Below the pieces are notes generated by a model, which saw only the letters and a program-made list of their open reading frames with translations, did no database searches and was not told where the DNA came from. Source: an uncultured Myxococcales bacterium (GTDB lineage: Bacteria; Myxococcota_A; Polyangia; Polyangiales; Polyangiaceae). Taken from it: 64,000 nt of DNA. Location: assembly GCA_937902985.1 (NCBI GenBank), contig CALFNG010000446.1:1-64000 (forward strand). Direction: 5' to 3'. This document shows, piece after piece, positions 1 through 7,812 of the stretch. Position 1 is the stretch's first letter. Each line of letters begins with the position of its first letter. The translations under genes were made by a program, and so were the position numbers.

Positions 1-308
1 TCGTCATCTCTCGGCACACGACGGGTCTTCGCTCGAGTGACGGCTCGTCATCTCTCGGCACACGACGGGTCTTCGCTCGAGTGATGGCTCGTCGTCTATC
101 GGCACACGACGGGTCTTCGCTCGAGTGATGGCTGGTCGTCTCTCGGCACACGACGGGTCTTCGCTCGAGTGACGGCTCGTCGTCTATCGGCACACGACGG
201 GTCTTCGCTCGAGTGATGGCTCGTCGTCTATCGGCACACGACGGGTCTTCGCTCGAGTGATGGCTGGTCGTCTCTCGGCACACGACGGGTCTTCGCTCGA
301 GTGACGGC
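1..308. repeat. Tandem array, 7 x 44 bp, near-identical units
   Basis: Seven back-to-back 44-bp units start at 1, 45, 89, 133, 177, 221 and 265. The array touches the window edge, so it may be longer. All units share the internal block CGGCACACGACGGGTCTTCG; variation is limited to a few positions at the unit ends (TCGTCA/TCGTCG/TGGTCG and GTGACGGC/GTGATGGC). Units 3, 5 and 6 are identical, as are units 4 and 7, which points to duplication of multi-unit blocks. Because 44 is not a multiple of 3 the array cannot encode a repeated peptide in one frame. Most units contain a short inverted repeat (CGTCGT paired with ACGACG across about 10 nt). There are no spacers between units, so this is not a CRISPR array. 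Function unknown. Confidence 0.97.
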
Positions 309-531
309 TCCTGCAGCGACATGGGGGGCGGAGTGTGTCGCCCGACCCAATCGCCTGGAGCGACATGGACCACGGTGCATTTGCATGCTCAGGTCCCCGT
401 GGAGCGACATTCTCGACCCCATAGGTCGCCTCACCGACCGCGGTAGGGCGGCATGGACAGCCAGGCATGTCCCTTCACCGAAGATGGTGAGGCGACATTC
501 ACCCGTGCGGATTCGCGATCGACCCGCACGG
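309..531. repeat. Divergent 44-bp periodic array with GCGACAT core
   Basis: Immediately right of the homogeneous array the 44-bp period continues in a different sequence. The heptamer GCGACAT occurs at 316, 360, 404 and 492, and as GCGGCAT at 448, each exactly 44 bp from the next. Each unit begins with T four bases before the core (312, 356, 400, 444, 488), giving a consensus near TGGAGCGACATGGA, while the remaining roughly 30 bp differ completely. Every variable part contains an inverted repeat: GGGCG/CGCCC, GGACC/GGTCC, CGACC/GGTCG, GGACA/TGTCC and CCGTGCGG/CCGCACGG. Short pairs of five are expected fairly often by chance; the 8-bp pair is not. A sixth unit around 532-575 is too eroded to call. 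No coding frame fits. Confidence 0.85.
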
Positions 532-837
532 CGGCTGCCATGCGAATGGCCCGTCTTGCGGCAGGCGTCGGCCTCCTGCAGGCTCCTGGCAGCGCAGAGG
601 CCGGAGTTCCCGGCCGACTGACCTGCGCAGAAAGACACGCGAGATCGAGCTTGCAGAGTGTGCCAACTTCAGCGCTGAGCTGACGGGAATGTCAGAGACC
701 ATGGCCGGCCCGGCGTTCTCTCAAGGGCGATTCATGTATGATTCCTCGGCGATGCGAGGCGAGCGCAGGGCGGGCGCAGGAAGTGCATCGAGCCCGTCCG
801 GGCTGGTGAGAGCACGGTCCGCCGCGGAGGGTGTTTC
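532..837. other. Non-coding leader between array and first gene
   Basis: No gene is recognisable here. A perfect 6-bp inverted repeat, GGCCGG-agttc-CCGGCC, lies at 599-615 and could form a stable hairpin, but it has no T-run. The last 15 bases carry a purine-rich GCGGAGGG (826-833), a usable ribosome binding site for the gene at 838. I see no clear promoter boxes. Confidence 0.5.
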
Positions 838-2280
838 ATGAATCGATCGGCGCTTGCCTTGGGGATCGGTGTGACGGTGTCCGCGCTCGGCTTTGCGGGG
901 GAGCGCGATGCGGCGGCGTGCGGCGGATGCTTCCATCCCCCCACCCAGACGGCCTCGGACATCACCGACGAGCGCATGCTGCTCTCGGTCTCCCCGACGC
1001 AGACGACGCTCTACGATCAGATCGAGTACGCCGGGAGCCCCTCCTCCTTTGCGTGGGTCCTGCCGATTCACGGGACGGTTGCCGTCGGCCTGAGCGCGGA
1101 CGTCCTCTTCGACTCGATCGACGAGCTCACCGCGACGCAGATCGTCGCGCCGAGCGGGTGCCCGGGTCCTCCGAGCAGCTGCCAGAGCGGCAGCAAGAGC
1201 GGCGCCGCAAGCCTCGCGGGAGAAGACTCGGCCGGCGGCACCGTGACGGTGACGAAGCAGCAGAACGTCGGCCCGTACGACACCGTCCAGCTGCACGCGA
1301 CCGACTCGAGCGCGCTCAACGCATGGCTCGCGGCCAACGGCTTCAGCATCCCCGCAGAGGTCAAGCCGGTCATCGACGAGTACGTCAAGGAGGGCTTCGA
1401 CTTCCTCGCGATGAAGCTGCTCCCCGACCAGGGGGTGCAGGCGATGCGCCCCGTGCGCGTCACCACGCCGGGGGCGTCGTTCTCGCTTCCGCTGCGAATG
1501 GCGGCCGTCGGAACGGGCGCCGCGGTCGGCATCACGATCTGGGTCGTCAGCGATGGGCGGTACGAGCCGCAGAATTTCCCCTTCTTCCACATCGAGGACC
1601 CGGAGCTCGTCTGGGACTGGAGCACGAGTTCTAGCAACTACACGGCGCTCCGCTCGAAGAAGGAGGCCGCGCTCGGCGGCAAGGGGTGGGAGATCGAGAG
1701 CTCGATCGCGCTCAGCCAGGCCCTCGTGACCAACGTCATCCTGAGCGGCGGATACTACAGCGGCAACGGCAGCGGCGGCCTCGCGGGCGCCGCCCCCGCG
1801 GACCCGACGCAGGATTACCTCGCCGTCGGCGCTTCCGACGGGGGAGCCGAGGGCGGCGCCGCCGAGACGGCCGAGCAGGTCCGGACCGACGACATCAACG
1901 CGCTCTTTGCCGGGGTCCCCGGGCCGAACACGCGCATCACCCGCATGCGAAGCGACATCGCGCACGCCGCGATGACCGTCGACTTCGTCCTTCGCGCGTC
2001 GGCCGATCAAGCGGAGCTCTCGAACGTTCGCAGCGTGACCCAGAGCGTGAACCTCCAGTGCCCGATCTACGGATCGTCGCCGTTCGGCCTGACGCCGGGC
2101 TCGAGCTGCAACGTCGTCGGGTACGGGCCGCCCGCGCAGGCCGCGGGCGCCTCGGGGAGCGGGGGGTGCGCCGCCGCGGCGCCGTCGACCCGCTACCCGT
2201 GGACCGGCCTCGCCATGCTCGTCGGGTTGGTCGGGCTCGTCGCGGTTCGCGTGGTCCGCGCGCGTCGCCCGCGCATTTGA
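838..2280 (+). CDS. DUF2330 domain protein with MYXO-CTERM-like tail
   Basis: 480 residues. An N-terminal signal peptide (about 1-27) is followed by ACGGCF and then the DUF2330 body, with its LPIHG motif and scattered cysteines (about 27-330). DUF2330 proteins are secreted proteins of unknown function common in myxobacteria and actinobacteria. The C-terminus has a glycine/serine linker, a single Cys in SGGCAAAA, one hydrophobic helix (about 452-472) and a terminal Arg cluster (RARRPRI). That is the layout of MYXO-CTERM sorting tails, though the Cys context is not the textbook one. The start at 838 has GCGGAGGG just upstream. The likely location is the outer surface, anchored by the tail. The gene stands alone; what follows is gene debris. 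Confidence 0.85.
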   Translation: MNRSALALGIGVTVSALGFAGERDAAACGGCFHPPTQTASDITDERMLLSVSPTQTTLYDQIEYAGSPSSFAWVLPIHGTVAVGLSADVLFDSIDELTATQIVAPSGCPGPPSSCQSGSKSGAASLAGEDSAGGTVTVTKQQNVGPYDTVQLHATDSSALNAWLAANGFSIPAEVKPVIDEYVKEGFDFLAMKLLPDQGVQAMRPVRVTTPGASFSLPLRMAAVGTGAAVGITIWVVSDGRYEPQNFPFFHIEDPELVWDWSTSSSNYTALRSKKEAALGGKGWEIESSIALSQALVTNVILSGGYYSGNGSGGLAGAAPADPTQDYLAVGASDGGAEGGAAETAEQVRTDDINALFAGVPGPNTRITRMRSDIAHAAMTVDFVLRASADQAELSNVRSVTQSVNLQCPIYGSSPFGLTPGSSCNVVGYGPPAQAAGASGSGGCAAAAPSTRYPWTGLAMLVGLVGLVAVRVVRARRPRI

Positions 2281-2330
2281 CGTTGCCGTCGGGCGTCAGA
2301 ACGTTGCCGCCACGATCGGAAGCCTGAAAC

Positions 2331-2459
2331 TGGGGCCTGCCGCCGATCACGAAGCGCAGCCGCGACAACCTCCCGAACCCCCAGTCGGACCTCATCGACC
2401 CCTGGGTTCCCCGCAACGGGGCGTCGAGCGACGACCTCTTCGACTTCGACCAACGCTGA
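2331..2459 (+). pseudogene. C-terminal gene fragment, family unknown
   Basis: A 42-codon stretch reads WGLPPITKRSRDNLPNPQSD and then a DLIDPW-type end before TGA at 2457-2459. It has protein-like composition but no start codon and a stop just upstream in frame. Endings such as DLIDPW resemble the tails of many myxobacterial kinase-associated proteins, which is only a resemblance. I read it as the surviving 3' end of a deleted gene. Confidence 0.35.
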
Positions 2460-2569
2460 AACGCTGACCAGAGGTGGCGGCCGGGGACCAAGGAGATCGC
2501 GGCGCCGGCTTCTCTTCGAGGCCGGCGCGGGCATTTTGTGGCACCCTCGCCCTCGAGGAGATTCCCGGT

Positions 2570-2797
2570 ATGAGCCACCCCGATTTCGACCCGAGCTACG
2601 TCTTCTCCCATCACGCTCCCACGCCCGAGAAAGTCGCCCACTACGAAGCGATCCACGAAGCCGCTCTCCGGTTCGCCGAGACCGTTCTCGCGCACACGCC
2701 GCGGTGCTCCGATCAGGCGACTGCGTTGAAGCTGCTTCGCGAGAGCGCCATGATGGCGAACGCCGCGATCGCGCTCGACGGACGGCTCTCGAAGTGA
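2570..2797 (+). CDS. Acb2/Tad1-type hairpin domain protein (anti-CBASS-like)
   Basis: 75 residues starting at ATG 2570, with GAGGAG at 2555-2560 as ribosome binding site. The body reads HHAPTPEKVAHYEAIHEAAL, then RFAETVL and later LLRESAMMANAAIAL. This is the pattern of the Acb2/Tad1 hairpin family: H-P motif, Y-x-x-I, alternating helix, and a C-terminal A-x-M-x-ANA-x-IA helix. Phage Acb2 is a small helical oligomer that sequesters cyclic di- and trinucleotides and so blunts CBASS immunity; the same hairpin occurs in Tad1. The match is from memory of the family pattern. The copy stands alone between two gene fragments, which suggests it arrived on a mobile element whose remaining genes have decayed. 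Whether it still binds cyclic nucleotides is unknown. Confidence 0.75.
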   Translation: MSHPDFDPSYVFSHHAPTPEKVAHYEAIHEAALRFAETVLAHTPRCSDQATALKLLRESAMMANAAIALDGRLSK

Positions 2798-2849
2798 AAC
2801 CCTGAAGGTACCCACCCGTGCGCGCGTTCCCCGTCTCGGTAGGGGCGAC

Positions 2850-3059
2850 GGCGCGTTCCGGACCCCCACGATTCGAAACATCGAGCGCACCGCGCCCTAC
2901 TTTCACCACGGTTGGTACGCCACTCTCGATGAGGTCGTCGACTTCTACGACCGCGGCGGCGGTAGCGGCCTCGGCCTGGCAGTCCCGAACCAAGACCCCG
3001 AGATTCGGCCGCTGAGGCTGTCGCCCAAACCCGCCTGCCCGCGCCGTCGGCGTACGTAG
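2850..3059 (+). pseudogene. C-terminal fragment of di-haem cytochrome c peroxidase
   Basis: A 70-codon frame without a start contains GAFRTPTIRNIERTAPYFHH followed by G-W-Y-A-T-L-D-E-V-V-D-F-Y-D-R-G-G. These are hallmark C-terminal blocks of the MauG/CcpA di-haem peroxidase family (FRTP-x-LRN, APYFH-G, EVV-x-FY-x-x-GG). Both CxxCH haem sites and the rest of the protein are missing, so this is a relic. It ends at TAG 3057-3059 after a non-homologous basic tail. Confidence 0.75.
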
Positions 3060-3155
3060 TCGTCTCGGCGCCTTCGCCCGAAGAGGGGCCACACGGCTCC
3101 TCGCGCTAAGAATACGACATTCGTGGGTGGCAGGGCCGAGCGGGGCAGTGATAAT

Positions 3156-3177
3156 CTTGTAACACTTGTAACACTTG
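3156..3177. repeat. Tandem 9-bp direct repeat upstream of kinase
   Basis: CTTGTAACA occurs twice in tandem (3156-3173) followed by a partial third copy. It lies 25-45 bp before the kinase start, where an operator could sit. A possible -10 box GATAAT (3150-3155) lies just upstream but has no convincing -35. Confidence 0.5.
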
Positions 3178-3201
3178 GCAGAGTCCTCGCCTCTTTCTGA
3201 C

Positions 3202-4629
3202 ATGGCAAATGCAGACCTGATTCCGGCGGTCGGTGAGGTGCTTGCAGACAAGTACCGGATCGAGCGTGTGCTCGGTCAAGGCGGCATGGGGATCGTCCTC
3301 GCCGCCATGCATCTCAACCTCGATGAGCGGGTCGCCATCAAGTTCTTGCTCCCCGAGCTCGCGCACGACCCCGCGCTCGTCACTCGCTTTCTGCGCGAGG
3401 GCCGCGCCGCCATCAAGATTCGCAGCGAGCATGTCGTGAGGGTGCTCGACGTTGCGACCCTGCTCGGTGGCACGCCGTACATGGTGATGGAGTACCTGCA
3501 CGGACGAAACTTCGAGGAGCTCCTCGAAGAGGAGGGCCGCCTCTCCGCCGAAGTCGCGGTGGACCACGTGCTCCAGGCGACCGAGGCCCTCGCAGAGGCG
3601 CACGCCCTGGGCATGGTGCATCGCGATCTCAAGCCCGCGAACCTGTTCCTCGCGCACCGTGCCGACGGGAGCCCCTCGGTCAAGGTGCTCGATTTCGGCA
3701 TCACCAAGGTGACTGACGCGAAGAACGTGGTCCCTTTCAACGTCACGAAGACGAGCGTCGTCATGGGCTCGCCGCGGTACATGTCGCCCGAGCAAATGCG
3801 CTCGACGCGCGCCATCGACGCGCGAGCCGACATCTGGGCGCTCGGGGTCATCCTCCAGGAGCTCGTGACGGGCGTCGCGCCGTTCGACGGAACCACGATG
3901 CCCGATCTCGTTGCCGCCATCCTCCAGGATCCGCCGCCACCATTGCGGCAACTGCGTCCCGACGCGCCCGAGGGCCTCGAGCGGGTGATCGGGAAGTGTC
4001 TCGAGAAGGAGCCCAGCGCTCGATACGCAGACGTCGCGGAGCTGACGGAAGCGCTCGCGCCGTTCGGAACGGCCTCGGCGCGGCTGTCAGCGGACCGGGT
4101 GTCCCGCGTGATCCGTCCGCGCGCGGTCAACACGAGCACCTCCGCGCCGATCGTCCGGAGCACGCTGTCCCCGGCCACGCCGTCCTCCCCGGCGCCGGCT
4201 TCGGCCGGTTTTCGCCCCGCGCCACCGACGCTCGGGACCGTTACCGTCAGCGCCACCGAGGACGGCGGGGTTCCTACAGGCGCGCTTCCCGTGTCCCGGA
4301 GCCGAAGGGTCTTGCTCGCCTGCGGTGGACTGTTCTTCGCGACGACCTTCGTCATGGCGATGTTCGGCAGCAACGGCGTGCATCCCTCCGCCGCCGCGGG
4401 GGCGTCGGCCAAGGCGGGAAACGCGTCCGCGCCGCCGCCCGTCGAGCCCGAGAGCGAGCCCACCTTCCCCGCCGTCGACCTCGTGCCGACCGCGCCCGCA
4501 GGACCGCTGGCGTCGCCCAGCTCGAACCCATCGCGGGGGGTCGCGTCGAAGCACCGTGCCCGCCCCACGGGAAGCGCAGGGGGTTCGCCGTCCAAGAGCG
4601 ACATCGATCTGTTCGACGGTCGCAAGTAG
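3202..4629 (+). CDS. Membrane Ser/Thr protein kinase
   Basis: 475 residues. The Hanks-type kinase domain spans about 18-290: glycine loop LGQGGMG (24-30), catalytic lysine in VAIK (K47), HRDLKPAN (140-147), DFG (164-166), activation segment GSPRYMSPEQ. All catalytic residues are present, so it should be active. A Ser/Pro/Ala-rich linker leads to one transmembrane helix (about 370-390) and a Pro/Ala-rich outer tail ending SKSDIDLFDGRK, a common architecture for myxobacterial PknB-like kinases. I chose ATG 3202; an in-frame TTG at 3175 would add nine residues and overlaps the 9-bp repeat. A TPR/PEGA-type protein follows 43 bp downstream, the usual partner layout. Confidence 0.92.
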   Translation: MANADLIPAVGEVLADKYRIERVLGQGGMGIVLAAMHLNLDERVAIKFLLPELAHDPALVTRFLREGRAAIKIRSEHVVRVLDVATLLGGTPYMVMEYLHGRNFEELLEEEGRLSAEVAVDHVLQATEALAEAHALGMVHRDLKPANLFLAHRADGSPSVKVLDFGITKVTDAKNVVPFNVTKTSVVMGSPRYMSPEQMRSTRAIDARADIWALGVILQELVTGVAPFDGTTMPDLVAAILQDPPPPLRQLRPDAPEGLERVIGKCLEKEPSARYADVAELTEALAPFGTASARLSADRVSRVIRPRAVNTSTSAPIVRSTLSPATPSSPAPASAGFRPAPPTLGTVTVSATEDGGVPTGALPVSRSRRVLLACGGLFFATTFVMAMFGSNGVHPSAAAGASAKAGNASAPPPVEPESEPTFPAVDLVPTAPAGPLASPSSNPSRGVASKHRARPTGSAGGSPSKSDIDLFDGRK

Positions 4630-4672
4630 GCGACACGACCGCCGCGATGCAAGACGACCGATTCTGACGCGC

Positions 4673-5677
4673 ATGACGCGACCGATGTTCCGGGGACTCG
4701 CCGTTTCGATCGCCGTCGCAGGCGCATTCTCCGCCACCGCGGCCCAGGCCAACGACCCGGTGACCGCCACGATGCTCTTCAACGAAGGGCGGCGACTGGC
4801 CGCAGCCCACCGGTACCCGGACGCGTGCCCGAAGTTCGAAGAGAGCCAGCGGCTGGATCCGGGCATCGGTACGCAGTTCAACCTGGCAGACTGCTACGAG
4901 CACACGCAGCGAACCGCGTCGGCGTGGGCGCTCTTTCTCGACGTCGCCTCGTCGGCGGGCGGCATGGGGCAAGAGGCTCGCGAGCTCGTCGCTCGAAAGC
5001 GCGCCGCCGCCCTCGAGCCCAAGCTCTCGAAGCTCACGGTGATCGCGCCGAAGAACGTCCCCGGCCTCGAAGTCCGGCGTAACGGAGAGCCGCTCGCGGG
5101 TGTGCTGTGGAATAACCCCGTCCCCGTCGACGCCGGGAGCTACACCATCGAAGCCTCTGCGCCCGGCAAGAAGAAGTGGTCGACCCTCGCCACCGTCGGC
5201 CCGGACGGTGCGGCGGTGACCGCGACGGTCCCCGCGCTCGAAGCGAGCGACGTTCCTCTACCGGGCCCCGTAGGCGCTACAGACGAGGCGGAGAGGTCGT
5301 CGTTGCAGGCGGAGCCGAGTGGCGAGCCCACCCACCTGGCCAGGGACGAGAGCATCGCAGCGCTCGCGGTCGGCGGAGCCGGCGTCGTGAGCGTCGTGAT
5401 CGGCGCCGTCTTTGGCCTGAAGTCGATCTCGAAGCACTCCGACTACGAGGCGCTCTGCGCCGAGAACGTCTGCTCGACCGCTGCCGCCCCAATCCACGAC
5501 GACGCCGTCTCGGCGGGCGATGTCTCGACGGTCGCGTTCCTGGTGGGCGGCGCGATGGTCGCTGGAGGCGCCGTCCTCTGGGTCGTCGCGCAGAAGCAGG
5601 CTCCTTCTTCGGCTCTGCGCGTACTCCCCGTCGTCGGCGCTTCGAATGCCGGCGTGGTCGTCGCGGGTGGATGGTGA
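4673..5677 (+). CDS. Secreted TPR/PEGA-type membrane protein
   Basis: 334 residues. A signal peptide ends near AQA-ND (about 26). A TPR-like segment (about 30-110) with repeated A-F-E-E-S / L-D-P-x-x-G-T-Q-F-N-L-A-D-C spacing follows. Next is a beta-rich PEGA-like region (about 120-190, with GLEVRRNGEPL and the PGKK turn). Two hydrophobic helices lie at about 223-246 and 282-306. Proteins of this build are very frequent next to Ser/Thr kinases in myxobacteria and are thought to be envelope components or kinase substrates. The stop overlaps the next start (ATGGTGA at 5671-5677), so the two are translationally coupled. Confidence 0.8.
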   Translation: MTRPMFRGLAVSIAVAGAFSATAAQANDPVTATMLFNEGRRLAAAHRYPDACPKFEESQRLDPGIGTQFNLADCYEHTQRTASAWALFLDVASSAGGMGQEARELVARKRAAALEPKLSKLTVIAPKNVPGLEVRRNGEPLAGVLWNNPVPVDAGSYTIEASAPGKKKWSTLATVGPDGAAVTATVPALEASDVPLPGPVGATDEAERSSLQAEPSGEPTHLARDESIAALAVGGAGVVSVVIGAVFGLKSISKHSDYEALCAENVCSTAAAPIHDDAVSAGDVSTVAFLVGGAMVAGGAVLWVVAQKQAPSSALRVLPVVGASNAGVVVAGGW

Positions 5678-7812
5678 AGGTGCCGGTCGCCCGCCTGATC
5701 CGCTCCGCCCTCGCGGCTGCCGCGTCGAGCTCGGTGTTCGTCGTCGTCGCGTGCAACGCCCTCGTAGGCAACGGCGACATCCAGTTCGCCGTCGAAGCCG
5801 GTCCTGACGACGCCCCGACCGGCGTCGACGCCCAGGACGAGGTGGCCGCGACCGACGTCACGGAGGTCCCCATCGAAGAGGCCGCCGCTCCCCCGGACGC
5901 GCCGCCCGACGTCGCGACGACCGTCGACGCCGGATGCCCCCCGGACATGAAGTCATGCGCATCGCACTGCCGCATGCTCAGCGACCCCGGTTACGGGTGC
6001 GGCTCGCCGGCGTGCGATCCTTGCGAGCTGCCGAACGCCTACCCGTCCTGCGGCGTGGTCGACGGCGGAGACGGCGGAGACGGCGGAGACGGCGGCAGCA
6101 CGCTCGTGTGCACGCCGGTCTGCAAGCCCGACCACAGCGATTGCAATGGCGATCCGCTCGACGGGTGCGAGGTGGACACGTCGGCCGATCTCTACAACTG
6201 CGGCGCCTGCGGCCACGACTGCTCGAACTTGCCGCACGTCGCGGGCAACGTCTCGTGCGTCGCCGGCGTCTGCACGTTCGACAAGACCTCCTGCGCGCCC
6301 GGCTACGGCATCTGCTCGACCAACCCCAACGACGGCTGTGACACGGTCATCAGCGACCCGGCGCACTGCAACGGATGCGCGACGCCCTGCAGCGACCCCG
6401 GGATGCCCTATTGCTCACCCACCGGCAATGCGGCGCAGCCCTTCATGTGCACGTCCGGCTGCGCCGCCAATTTGAGCCTCTGCACCCAGTCGTGCGTGAA
6501 CGAGACGGCCGACCCCAACCATTGCGGCGCCTGCACCACGCAGTGCTCCGGGGTTGCGGGCGGCACCCCCACGTGCACGGGCGGGGGAGCCTGCGGGTTC
6601 ACGTGCAACGCGAACAATCACCTGTGCGGCACCGGCGCTGGGAGCTCGTGCGCCGCGAACAACGACGCGAACAACTGCGGGGTCGGAGCCGCGTGTGGAC
6701 AGTGCACGCCCCCCGCGAACGCCACCGCGACGTGCGCGGGCGGAACGACGTGCGGCTACGTCTGCAACGCGAGTGCGCACCCGTGCGGACCGGCGTGCCC
6801 GCTCGACGGCGATCCCGACAACTGCGGGTCCCTATGCGGAACGAACTGCCCGGGTCCGACGGCAGGCAGCGGCGGCGCGATCTGCAACGGCAACGCGTGC
6901 GCGATCGCGTGCTCGAGCGGCACGACCCTCTGCGGCACGGCATGCGTCAACGAGCAGACGGACGCCGCGAACTGCGGCGCGTGCGGAAAGGTTTGCGGAG
7001 CGGGCCAGACCTGCGCCGCCGGAAGCTGCGCGTGCGACGCATCGAGCTGTCCGAACGGCTGCTGCGACGGAAACGGTGCGTGTCAGGCGAGGGCCTGCGG
7101 CACCGGAGGCGCCGCGTGCGCGCTCGGGTGTCCTACGACGCTCCCGGAGGTGTCGAGCCTTGCGCTCTGGCTCGTCGGCGACACCTACTCTGCGGCCTCC
7201 GGCAAGTGGCTCGACCAGTCCGGCTCGCACGCCGACGCGATCTGCGCGGGCACCTGCCCGCAGGCGATGGCGGGGGCTCTGAGCGGCCATAGCGTCGTCT
7301 CGTTCAACGGCGGGTCGTTCTTCGAGCTGAGCGACCCCGGGCGCCAATATGCGAGTCCAACCCAGAGCTGGACGATCTTCGTAGTCGCCAGTCCGGACCC
7401 CTCCGCCGTGAGCGACGCGCAGCTCATTGCTCTATCGAACGGGGGCAACTCGATGGCGCTCCAGCGGAGCGGCGGCAGCAACGATCTAGCCTTCCAGCTG
7501 CTGCCGGGGTCGAACGCCAACGCCCTCGCAGCTCCCGGTGCATGGGGCGGCGGGAGCGGATGGGAGTGGATCGCGGCGAACGTCGATCCCGTAGGCGGGT
7601 CGCTTTCGATCTCCGGAGCGAACGGCGTCGCGGGCGCGATCGGAACGCCGGCGAGCGTCGATTACCTGTCCTCGTACCTGGGAACGGACCCCTCGGAGAC
7701 GCTCGACTACACCGGGCAGATCGCGGAGGTCGTCGTGTTCACCGCCGACCTGTCCTCGGCGTCGATGGCGAACGTCGAGACGTACCTATCGAGCCGCTAC
7801 GGTGGCCTTTAG
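5671..7812 (+). CDS. Cys-rich lipoprotein with C-terminal LamG-like domain
   Basis: 713 residues. A lipobox-like VVVAC (Cys28) predicts a lipoprotein. A low-complexity acidic segment with GGDGGDGGDGG follows, then about 380 residues of Cys-rich repeats of the Stig1-like myxobacterial kind: NCGACG, NHCGAC, CGTACVNEQTDAANCGACG. The last 225 residues have the LamG/concanavalin-like pattern: LALWLVGD, WLDQSG, VVSFNGGS, SWTIFVVASP, then IAEVVVFTADLS near the end. This is a typical large surface lipoprotein of Polyangia, probably binding glycans or proteins; the ligand is unknown. The start overlaps the preceding stop by 7 bp. The 3' end overlaps the convergent lipoprotein gene by 27 bp. Confidence 0.85.
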   Translation: MVKVPVARLIRSALAAAASSSVFVVVACNALVGNGDIQFAVEAGPDDAPTGVDAQDEVAATDVTEVPIEEAAAPPDAPPDVATTVDAGCPPDMKSCASHCRMLSDPGYGCGSPACDPCELPNAYPSCGVVDGGDGGDGGDGGSTLVCTPVCKPDHSDCNGDPLDGCEVDTSADLYNCGACGHDCSNLPHVAGNVSCVAGVCTFDKTSCAPGYGICSTNPNDGCDTVISDPAHCNGCATPCSDPGMPYCSPTGNAAQPFMCTSGCAANLSLCTQSCVNETADPNHCGACTTQCSGVAGGTPTCTGGGACGFTCNANNHLCGTGAGSSCAANNDANNCGVGAACGQCTPPANATATCAGGTTCGYVCNASAHPCGPACPLDGDPDNCGSLCGTNCPGPTAGSGGAICNGNACAIACSSGTTLCGTACVNEQTDAANCGACGKVCGAGQTCAAGSCACDASSCPNGCCDGNGACQARACGTGGAACALGCPTTLPEVSSLALWLVGDTYSAASGKWLDQSGSHADAICAGTCPQAMAGALSGHSVVSFNGGSFFELSDPGRQYASPTQSWTIFVVASPDPSAVSDAQLIALSNGGNSMALQRSGGSNDLAFQLLPGSNANALAAPGAWGGGSGWEWIAANVDPVGGSLSISGANGVAGAIGTPASVDYLSSYLGTDPSETLDYTGQIAEVVVFTADLSSASMANVETYLSSRYGGL

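Noticed and set aside
1-531. 44-bp array as a CRISPR locus
   Set aside because: Units 1-7 have no spacers, and in the divergent part the shared core is only about 11 bp, far below any CRISPR repeat. No cas gene is visible inside the window.
184-702. Open frames through the 44-bp arrays
   Set aside because: They exist in several frames on both strands, use repetitive Arg/Ser/Pro-rich sequence and have no ribosome binding sites; a 44-bp period cannot keep one repeating peptide.
721-837. c-di-GMP (GEMM) riboswitch upstream of the DUF2330 gene
   Set aside because: GEMM core sequences (GGACGCAAAGCC, GGUAGCGGGGUUACC type) were looked for and are absent.
721-2010. Long minus-strand frame opposite the DUF2330 gene
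   Set aside because: Arg/Asp/Glu/Val-rich shadow of a high-GC plus-strand gene; the DUF2330 protein has signal peptide and known family pattern.
3176-3190. Sigma-54-like TGGCAG-N5-TCGC before the kinase
   Set aside because: The -12 element is poor (TCGC for TTGC) and would put the transcript start at the start codon; no enhancer-binding gene is nearby.
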